64,000 nucleotides of DNA, from the NCBI RefSeq assembly GCF_024323335.1, contig NC_066581.1:229912539-229976538 (forward strand). The letters run 5' to 3'. The position numbers were made by a program, and so were the translations under genes. Positions 56,851 through 64,000 of the stretch are shown piece by piece. The first letter of the stretch is position 1, and every line of letters starts with the position of its first letter. The notes under the pieces were generated by a model. That model searched no databases. It saw only the letters and a program-made list of their open reading frames with translations, and had not been told where the DNA came from. The DNA is from Lathyrus oleraceus (Eukaryota; Streptophyta; Magnoliopsida; Fabales; Fabaceae).

Positions 56851-58540
56851 AAACTATCTTATCTTTTGGTACCCAGAGTCTCTTGGGTCCTTTCTGATTA
56901 GTTTTCCCAGAGTTTCTTATAACTTTGGGTTTTCTAGCATTTTCAAACTTTTGTTCTTGTGTGTGAGTATAGTGATATGAAAAAGGAGATTTAAGTTGGT
57001 CACTAGTAGAAGTGTTATCTTCCTTAGGATCATACCCAATTCCTTTTCTATTGTTCTGACTGACTCCATAAATCATGGATGCCATTACACTCCTTCCTAT
57101 CCCATTTTTCAGAAACGTTTGAAAAGCTTTTTGGTATTTATAAATTATCGTATTTGAAGTTTGTGGAGCTTGAGATAACGCTTCTTCCAGTTTTAAACAG
57201 TTTTTCTTTGCTGCATCTCTTTGTAATGTTAAGGATCTGTTTTCATCCTCTAGTTTTAGAATTGTCATCTCAAGTTTTCCACATTCTTCAAATTTTGCTT
57301 CAAGACAGCCTTTTATGGCTTTAAACTTTTGTTTTAGTTTCTGATATGAGTTAAGAGTTTCAGACAAGCATGATTCTAGATCAGATCGAGAGAGTTCAGA
57401 AAATACCTCTTCAGATTCTTTATCTGAACTGTTCCTGGATGTGGTAGCCATGAAGGCCACGTTGGCCTGTTCATCAGAGTCAGATTCTGATGAGTCAGAT
57501 TCACTGTCATCCCAGGTAGCCATTAGTCCTTTCTTTGTCCTGAAGGTATTTTTCTTGAAACTTTCTTTTCTGGAATTGTCTTTCTTTAGCTTGGGGCATT
57601 CATTCCTGTAGTGACCTGTTTCTTTACATTCATAACAAGTAATATCTTTGTTAGTTTTACCTTTTGAGGTTGATTCTGATCGATCCCCTCTGGGTCTTGG
57701 TCTTTTGAAGTTGTTGTTCCTCTTTTTCCAGAGTTGTTTAACTCTTCTTGTCAGGAGGGACAATTCTTCTTCATCATCAGAATCTTCTGGTTCAGAGTCA
57801 TCAACATCTTCAGTTTCTGCCTGGAATGCTTTGCTTCTGTCAGATTTGCGTTTTTCAGATCTGGATTTTAATGCTACAGACTTGTTCTTTTTCTGAGGCT
57901 CATCTTCCTCTAGTCCTATCTCATGGCTTCTGAGGGAACTGACAAGCTCTTAAAGACTGATATTGTTCAGATCCTTTGACAGCTTCAGGGCAGTAACCAT
58001 GGGTCTCCACTTCTTTGGCAAGCTTCTGACTATCTTTTTGACGTGGTCTACAGTTGTGTATCCTTTGTCTAGAACCTCGAGACCTGCAATAAGAGTTTGG
58101 AATCTAGAGAACATTACCTCTATGGCTTCGTCATCCTCCATTTTGAATGCTTCATATTTCTGGATAAGTGCCAGAGCCTTTGTCTCTTTGACTTGAGAGT
58201 TTCCTTCATGAGTCATCCTCAGAGAGTCAAGTATGTCTTTGGCTGTTTCTCTGTTGGTGATCTTTTCATACTCGTTGTAAGATATATCATTGAGGAGTAT
58301 GGTTTTGGCCTTGTGATGATTTTTGAAGACACGCTTCTGATCTTCTGACATCTTACTTCTGGGAACTTCAACTCCATTTTCTGAGACGGGAGGTTTGTAT
58401 CCATCTGTGACAATGTCCCAGAGATCAGCATCATAGCCTAGAAAGAAACTTTCAATTCTATCTTTCCAGTAATCGAATTTCTCTCCATCAAAAATAGGAG
58501 GCTTAGCATTGTAACTGTCTCTTTCATTTGTGTGGGCCAT
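56820..58540 (-). pseudogene. Copia gag
   Basis: It starts at ATG 58540 (MAHTNERDSYNAKPPIFDGEKFDYWK), a typical Sirevirus gag with the UBN2-type capsid region (residues 15-190). A TAA at 57950-57952 stands where relatives have Glu (ISL-stop-ELVSSLRSHEI). The frame then continues through an acidic/basic linker to the zinc knuckle CYECKETGHYRNEC (about 57599-57640), an acidic serine-rich part and a coiled-coil segment near 57130-57330. Near 56740-56850 the frame shifts into protease. One stop and one shift separate it from pol. Confidence 0.88.
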
Positions 58541-58608
58541 AGTTTTTCTCGTTCTGGATCTCTCTACACTGTTAAGTGTTTGACTAGAAAATCAATAACA
58601 GAGCCGAA

Positions 58609-58620
58609 GCTCTGATACCA
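58609..58620 (-). other. Primer-binding site of the copia element (tRNA-iMet)
   Basis: TGGTATCAGAGC on the minus strand, 2 nt inside the 5' LTR. It is complementary to the 3' end of initiator tRNA-Met, the normal primer of plant copia elements. Confidence 0.95.
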
Positions 58621-58622
58621 AT

Positions 58623-59666
58623 TGAAGGTGAGAAAAACAAGAAAGGGGGGTTTGAATTGTTTTGGAAAATAAGCGCTTTTTCAAATAAAGACCACACAAG
58701 GAATTTATACTGGTTCGCTTATAACACAAAGCTACTCCAGTCCACCCGGCCAAGGTGATTTCGCCTTCAACAAGGACTTAATCCACTAATCTTGAAAGAT
58801 TGTTTACAACCAACGTCTAAGAGAAGGATCTCTTAGTCCTCTCAAGTATACAGACTGCACAGAGTCACTTGAGGAAATAAAACAATAGATAAAAAGACTA
58901 TGTAATCTAGAGTGCTTCTAGGATAAGCAAATATTACAACAGTAAGAACAAAAGAGTGTTTCACGTTCTAAGCAAAAACTTCGTGAAAGATTGAGAGAGA
59001 GAGAGAGAGAGAGAGAAAGTTCAATGTTCGGGGGTGTCTCTCAATGCTGTATGTTGGCCTTTATATAGAGATGGACGGACCGTTGAAATTGATGGCAGAT
59101 ATTTGTCTTGAATAGAGATTAATGCCATAACTCCTGTTATTTCTTGCCAAAACAACTTTGTCTCCCTGAATAACTTCTTTCCAAATATAGTTCCTTTCCA
59201 TTTAAATTTGAAGTTTGACGTTACTCTTTCTGCATTAGGAAATCCATTATCAAAGTCTACGTGACTTTGGGAATCTTGGAATCTTGCTATGTGGATTCAG
59301 AGCTTCTGATGTTGATCTCATAGAGTTCTGATGATGTCTTCAGATGACGCTGAGAGCGTCTGGAATTGATATACCGTTGTTCAAAGTCAGAACTTCTAGA
59401 GTGCACTTCTTCTTCAGATGCTTCTGATATTCTGCTGTTTTGCTCAAAGTTAGAACTTCTTGAGCGTGTTTCTACTTCAGATGCTTCTGATCTTCTGGTA
59501 ATGTGTATCTGATATGATTCTGTATCTGATGACGCAATCAGATTCCTTTTCTTTTTGTTTAGAGTCCTGCACACTTAGAACTTTTCGTTAGAGTGCCAGT
59601 TTTGGTTTCATCCTTTGTTATCATCAAAATCTTGGAATCTGTTGTAGAACAATTTTTGTTCTTACA
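58623..59666 (-). repeat. 5' LTR of the copia element
   Basis: Partner of 38740-39773. TATATAG is at 59062-59068 (minus), so transcription runs left toward gag. A GA run (about 58991-59015) is longer than in the other LTR and accounts for the length difference. Confidence 0.95.
59062..59068 (-). promoter_or_regulatory. TATA box of the copia 5' LTR
   Basis: CTCTATATAAAGG-like context on the minus strand, with the same site at 39169-39175 in the other LTR. Confidence 0.6.
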
Positions 59667-59727
59667 CACGGTGGCGGCTCTGTGTTGTTTTGTTTTTGCC
59701 CGCCGGTTGTTTTTCGCGGATGCGACA
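59667..59727 (+). mobile_element. 5' LTR of Ogre B, terminal part
   Basis: CACGGTGGCGGCTC through CGCGGATGCGACA completes the B LTR after the copia insertion. It equals the last bases of LTR C. Confidence 0.92.
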
Positions 59728-59729
59728 GC

Positions 59730-59747
59730 TGGCGACTCTGCTGGGGA
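59730..59747 (+). other. Primer-binding site of Ogre B (tRNA-Arg type)
   Basis: TGGCGACTCTGCTGGGGA starts 2 nt after the LTR end, identical to that of Ogre A. Confidence 0.9.
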
Positions 59748-60779
59748 CTCAGAAGTTGACCTATTGCTGGTCCATCTTCCCTAAGCGAGTCTCTCCTAGC
59801 GTTCTCTAGGATAGGTTAGGTTGCTTGTGCTGCTCTATTTATTGCATTTATTATTATACTGTGCATATGTGTACTTGCATAAATATTTGCATGCATCATA
59901 CTGTCATTGTGCTGCTCTTGTACAGGTGGTTCCTTTGATTTGGGGTGGGTGTTCTGAGTTGGGCTAAAACCCAGGCCCGAGTATACACCTAGGATTAGTG
60001 TGGTCTCATGTTGCCTCTCATGTTAGGTCAACATGTTTTTGGCAACGTGACATACCACAAGCCGGACGAGGTTCTTTTGAGGGAGCTTTTCCTTTGTGGA
60101 GTATCCATTTTGGTCGAGTCACCTCATCTGAACTATTGACTTCGGTGATCGACCTTTCCCGGATCATTGGTTTAGACGATCTCAAGAGAGCTGCAACGGC
60201 ACACCCGAAAGGGCAAACCCGTTGAGTATCTTTGCCCGATTGTCGAGACCATTATCCGCCTTAGCATAACCTGATTAGAATTTACCTGTGAGGGGAGGGT
60301 GATTCTTACAAATGCATGTTCTGATGGTGACTTTGATGGTGACTATTGGTTCAGCAGTTGATCAGAGTCCTATTTATAAGTCGAATTTATGGATTTATTT
60401 CCGAGACGCCGGAGTTCTGTTCGCGGTATTTATCAGTGGGGATCCGTTTATTTCAGGATTCCCCGGGCTGGTTCAGAGGGTCTTGTGGTTATCTGTTCAG
60501 AAGATCTTTGGTGATGATGGTGATGTACCTTTTAGTTCCGTTTATTTAGGAACCCGGAGTTGGATATATGGTTGCTCAACACCTCAGATGGTTGTGATCA
60601 GTTCAGAGGCTGTAACTCAGTGCAACAGATGTTCAGATGACTGGGAGGATGGCACTATGCATTGCATTCATACATCAGCATCATCACATTTTGCATTTAC
60701 CTGCATCTAACTCATGTTTACCCATATGCAGGGACATTCTTGATCGAGATCCTGGTTGAGAGACTTCTTTGTTCCAGAC
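59748..60779 (+). other. Leader (5' UTR) of Ogre B
   Basis: About 1.0 kb before ORF1 with only short, unlikely frames (for example 59998-60225 and 60312-60710). ORF1 is open from 60744 but its first ATG is at 60780. Confidence 0.65.
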
Positions 60780-62501
60780 ATGAGGACCGGTTTGAAAGAC
60801 GATGTTGTCTACAGTTTCTTTGATCCAGAGATCAGTGGGCTGAGAGATATGATAGTATTGATTACACCCGACCATGTGGGGTTGTTCCGTGAGATGTATG
60901 GGGGTATTCTGAAGATGGTTTTCAGGCTCACAGACAGTGACAAAAGTGCCATCCATACTCTTCTCCAGTTCTATGACCCAGGTTTGAGATGTTTCGTGTT
61001 CCCGGATTATTTGTTGGGACCTCTGATGGAAGACTATGCCAGCACCCTGGGTATTCCGGTCAGAGATCAGATTCCTTTCTGTGCCACCCAGGGGGAGCCT
61101 GATATCACTGAGATTTCTCGTGCTCTTTATTTGAGCCCGGAGGTGACAAAGGGGGGTTTGAAGGAGAAGGGAAAGTTGCCCGATTTTCATCTGAGTTTCT
61201 TGGAGGCTAAAGCCAAGGAATATGTTGTGGTGGGTAATTGGAAGACCGTCTGTGCTGTGATTGCTGTGAGCATTTATGGGACCATCCTGTTCCCTAATCA
61301 GAAGAGCTTTGTGGACATTAATGCCATCAGATTGTTTATACAGAGGAATCATATTCCTACGCTGGTTGGAGATGTCAATTACTCGGTCCATAACCGGAAC
61401 GAGAAGCGGCGTGGGGGACTGATCCGATGTTGTGCTCAGCTGTTATACAAATGGTTCATGGGGTATTTGCCTTCCAGGGGTGCCTTTGTCCTTCTTGATC
61501 CTACTGTCAAGTGGTCAGTCAGGTTGATGGGTTTGCGGGCCAAGGACATAGCTTGGACTCACAATGGTATGGTCGGACGAGATTTTATTTGCAGTTGTGG
61601 GAGTCCTCCCAATGTACCTCTTATAGGAGTTCAAGGTTGCATTAATTACAACCCGGTGCTTCTTAGGAGACAGATGGGATTTGTTGTGGAGGGTCCTCCT
61701 CTCGGGCGAGAGATTCAGGAGTCTTTTTACTTTCCAATTGAGGGCAATCAGGCCAAGTTGAGGCAAGTGTCTGAGGAGTGGCGTATCATTCAGAGGAAGG
61801 GAAAGGTTCCTTTTGGCAAGGTTAATAGCAGGTATTTTCCTCCGTTTGACGACTGGCTTAGAAAGAGGATAGAGCTCACACATCTACCATTTCCTGGAGG
61901 TGATCCTTGGTGTCCTATGATTGAGGGGCCACGTTCTTCTGTCAGCATGGAAGAGTTCCTTGAGATGAAGAAGGCCAGAGATCAGCTACAGGCAGAGAAG
62001 ACTGAATTGGAGATAAGTGTCGCTCGAATTCAGATAGCTAATCAGGAGATCAAAGGGAGAATGGAAGATCAGGATAAGAGGTACGCCATGGAAGCGAAGC
62101 GCTTTGAGATAGACACTGCCTATTACCGCAAGATCAGCCAAGCGTTGGAGTCGTCTACAAAGGAGCACGACATCACCAAGGAGAAGTTGTCTAGAGCTTC
62201 AAAAGTCATTGAAGATGAGAAGAAGAGACAAATCCTTGTGAGGGATCAGAGGGAAAACAGAGTCAGAATCCTCATCGCCGAATGGGAAGCAAAGCTGAAG
62301 ATTAAGGAAACAGAGAATGTGAAGATCATTGCCGAGAGAGATCATTATCTTGCGGAGAGGGATCATTACTTCAGACAGATGAAGATTAACCAGAAGGAGA
62401 TAGGGAGATTGCAGCAGGAGAACACTGAGCTTAGGTTCGCGGTGAAGTTTACCAGGATGGTAGATGATGCAGAGCCGTCGGTGGGGCCTTCTTCAGTGTA
62501 G
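60780..62501 (+). CDS. Ogre ORF1 protein
   Basis: An open frame of 573 codons from ATG 60780; an in-frame stop at 60741 limits upstream extension. Its position between PBS and gag matches the extra ORF1 that characterises Ogre elements and whose role is unknown. The first 390 residues are globular, with segments such as DHVGLFREMYGGILKMV, GNWKTVCAVIAVSIYGTILFPN, a short CSCGSP cluster and FPPFDDWLRKRIE. This region resembles the large family of legume proteins of unknown function annotated from such elements. Residues from about 400 to 560 form a long coiled coil (EEFLEMKKARDQLQAEKTE onward), followed by a short acidic tail. It has no stops or shifts, unlike gag downstream. It may bind RNA or Gag, but nothing in the sequence proves this. 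Confidence 0.85.
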   Translation: MRTGLKDDVVYSFFDPEISGLRDMIVLITPDHVGLFREMYGGILKMVFRLTDSDKSAIHTLLQFYDPGLRCFVFPDYLLGPLMEDYASTLGIPVRDQIPFCATQGEPDITEISRALYLSPEVTKGGLKEKGKLPDFHLSFLEAKAKEYVVVGNWKTVCAVIAVSIYGTILFPNQKSFVDINAIRLFIQRNHIPTLVGDVNYSVHNRNEKRRGGLIRCCAQLLYKWFMGYLPSRGAFVLLDPTVKWSVRLMGLRAKDIAWTHNGMVGRDFICSCGSPPNVPLIGVQGCINYNPVLLRRQMGFVVEGPPLGREIQESFYFPIEGNQAKLRQVSEEWRIIQRKGKVPFGKVNSRYFPPFDDWLRKRIELTHLPFPGGDPWCPMIEGPRSSVSMEEFLEMKKARDQLQAEKTELEISVARIQIANQEIKGRMEDQDKRYAMEAKRFEIDTAYYRKISQALESSTKEHDITKEKLSRASKVIEDEKKRQILVRDQRENRVRILIAEWEAKLKIKETENVKIIAERDHYLAERDHYFRQMKINQKEIGRLQQENTELRFAVKFTRMVDDAEPSVGPSSV

Positions 62502-63025
62502 TCTTTTGTTATCATTTGTATGGATTACCTTCAGGCCTGTTGACGGAATTCACTTGCTTGTATGTTCTTTCTGATTCTGGAGAATTGTATCTGATCTATA
62601 TCAGACTTGATGTATGACTATTGCACGTATTGTGCACTTTTGATATGCAGTGGTTGTTTTCTTTCAGTGATCAATCTTCAAGCTTTATTTGCTTTCCCGT
62701 ATGCACTCACACAGCACACACATGGTTGGGTGGTATTTTGCTAAATCATATATCTCTGATCTGTATGATGAAACACGATGAATATCAAAATATTGCCGCC
62801 GGATTATTATCTGTCTCAATGAAGCCAGGATCGAAAGACAGAGTGTTCTTCATATGGATAGACGTTGCATTCATGCATAATCATAATAACTTGTCTTCTA
62901 TTTTGCCGGTATCAGTTCTAACGTGCTTGATTGTTACAGGAATCATTGCTCGTGCGCGTAGAGTCATTCCCTTGCACACAACACGTCCGCACAGATACTT
63001 CACCAGACGCAATACACCTAGGCTG
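62502..63025 (+). other. ORF1-gag spacer of Ogre B
   Basis: About 520 bp. It contains LLSVSMKPG near 62800-62830, also found in Ogre A's leader. It is open in the gag frame from 62621, so an upstream extension of gag is possible, but the ATG at 63026 matches the start in Ogre A. Confidence 0.6.
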
Positions 63026-64000
63026 ATGGATCTACCCAATACAAATGTTCTCGAGATGAAGGATAAGATGAACTAGCTGATTAATATCATGCAAGGGTTT
63101 GCTGTGGGCCAAAAAGCACTCGCTGATAAAGTAGAGAAGCTCGAGCGGGCTTCAGCTGCCAACAGTGGTGTTAATTTGGATGGTGTCTCTAATCATGGTC
63201 TTGGTGGTTCTAGCGACAGTGGAAAGAGGATAACTGTGGGCGTAGTGACTAACAATGCCGGTGGTTTTGGTGCTGCCACAGGTGGTGGGCCAGGTCTGAT
63301 GGGCAATAATATGAAGGACAGTTTGTTTCCTCCTTTCTTTGGGGCTGATGAAGATAGAGAAGCTGATCAATTCTCCATGATGAATGAGCAGTTTGGGCAA
63401 TATGGTGTCCAGCCACCCAACAAAGAAATTCAGTTGCTGGCAGAGAAGATCAGGGCTCTCGAAAGCTATGATACTCCAGGGGTTGTGAATATGTCAAATA
63501 TGGGTCTGGTTGAGGGGATTGTGATCCCTTAGAAGTTCAAGGCGCCTGATAAGTACAATGGGAGTTCTTGCCCGGAAACTCATCTCCAGGCTTTTGTCCG
63601 CAAGATTTCTGCTTATACGATGGATCAGAAGTTGTGGATGTACTTCTTCCAGGACAGTCTGTTTGGAGGATCCTTGGAATGGTACACTAAGTTGAAATCT
63701 TCTGACATCAAGAGCTGGCAGGATCTTGGAGATGCATTCTTTAAACAGTACCAGTTCAACGCTGATATGGCTCCTAGTCGTACCCAGCTACAGGGTATGT
63801 CTCAGAAGCCTAATGAGGGGTTTAAAGAGTATGCGCAGAGATGGAGGGAGTTGGCTGCCAGGGTCCAACCTCCGTTGGTGGATAGAGAGATGTCAGATCT
63901 GTTTATGGGTACCCTGCAGGGGGCCTTTGCTGAAAGAATGGTTGGATGCCCGGTTACTAACTTCGCTGATATTGTGGTAGCCGGAGAGAGAATTGAGAGT
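63026..64000 (+). pseudogene. Ogre B gag, broken by two stops, runs off window
   Basis: ATG 63026 gives MDLPNTNVLEMKDKMN, then TAG at 63074-63076 and reading on in the same frame with MQGFAVGQKALADKVEKLE (coiled coil). A Gly-rich linker follows, then the TAG at 63530-63532, then the Retrotrans_gag capsid domain: FKAPDKYNG, HLQAFVRKI, LFGGSLEWYTKL, WQDLGDAFFKQYQFN, GFKEYAQRWRELA. Both stops are single changes from Lys/Gln/Glu-type codons. Zinc knuckle, protease and pol would lie beyond 64000. This capsid domain is exactly what Ogre A lacks. Confidence 0.9.

Larger units (their letters stand above)
38740..59666 (-). mobile_element. Sirevirus (Maximus-like) Ty1/copia element, with two nested insertions
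   Basis: LTRs of 1034 and 1044 bp (38740-39773 and 58623-59666) enclose, on the minus strand, the PBS, gag, protease, integrase, RT, RNase H, an extra ORF and several polypurine tracts. Without LTR E and the CACTA insert the element would be about 10.1 kb, the usual Sirevirus size. The Sirevirus call rests on domain order, the extra 3' ORF, serial PPTs and LTR style. The LTRs differ at roughly 25 positions by hand count (about 2.5%), plus a 10-bp change in a GA run. Confidence 0.92.

Noticed and set aside
60756..60779. Start of Ogre ORF1 at 60756
   Set aside because: That codon is TTG. The first ATG of the open frame is at 60780, so the start was moved there.
60684..61391. 235-codon minus-strand frame opposite ORF1
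   Set aside because: It is the antisense shadow of the conserved ORF1 frame and has no domain.
63726..63980. 84-codon + frame in gag
   Set aside because: It is out of frame with the capsid domain, which is open in the gag frame across the same bases.

Overview
The window is intergenic DNA from a large, repeat-rich plant genome. No complete host gene, tRNA, rRNA or CRISPR array was seen. The best guess is a legume of the pea/vetch tribe (Fabeae), inferred from several Ogre-type (Ty3/gypsy, Tat lineage) LTRs of about 5 kb with the tRNA-Arg-like primer site, the extra Ogre ORF1, a Sirevirus/Maximus-like Ty1/copia element and a CACTA element. Almost every base lies in an element inserted into another element, and many borders are fixed by target-site duplications (TSDs).

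Left part (1-25051): an Athila-like element (internal remnant 21158-23347, 3' LTR 23348-25051, + strand) was hit by an Ogre-type LTR, here called C (+ strand, 1-2645 and 20773-21157, start off the window). LTR C was in turn hit by a complete but internally deleted Ogre, here called A (minus strand, 2646-20767, TSD GCGAG). A has 4.93 and 4.91 kb LTRs, a gag without capsid or protease core, a wreck of RT, RNase H and integrase C-terminus, and a 3' UTR with two tandem arrays plus about 25 copies of a motif that matches its own primer-binding site in antisense.

Middle (25052-33766): fragments of other elements, a gag-knuckle relic, a possible CACTA end beside a (TA)n tract, a short coding-like fragment of unknown origin that ends in a stop, a copia solo LTR (27835-29637, TSD AAGAG) and a partial Ogre/Tat-like LTR, D (29826-33766).

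Right part (33767-64000): Ogre B (+ strand) lies in LTR D. Its 5' LTR (33767-38739 and 59667-59727) is split by a Sirevirus-like copia element (minus strand, 38740-59666). That element was itself split by a 5.4 kb solo Ogre-like LTR, E (40660-46095, TSD CTTAC), and by a CACTA transposon (48777-54133, TSD TGT) that carries a 13-exon Transposase_24-like/Ulp1 protease gene but no TNP2 transposase. After its primer site, Ogre B continues with an open ORF1 (coiled-coil C-terminus) and the start of a gag broken by two stop codons, running off the right edge.

The most notable signal is in the Ogre LTRs. The 3' third of each LTR holds a series of short structured modules (GAACTACG, then CTGAT, a hairpin, TACGTAGG, and in two module types a second hairpin), followed by an AGTA-loop hairpin. 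Stem sequences differ between copies but keep their pairing, which points to selection for structure in the leader RNA.
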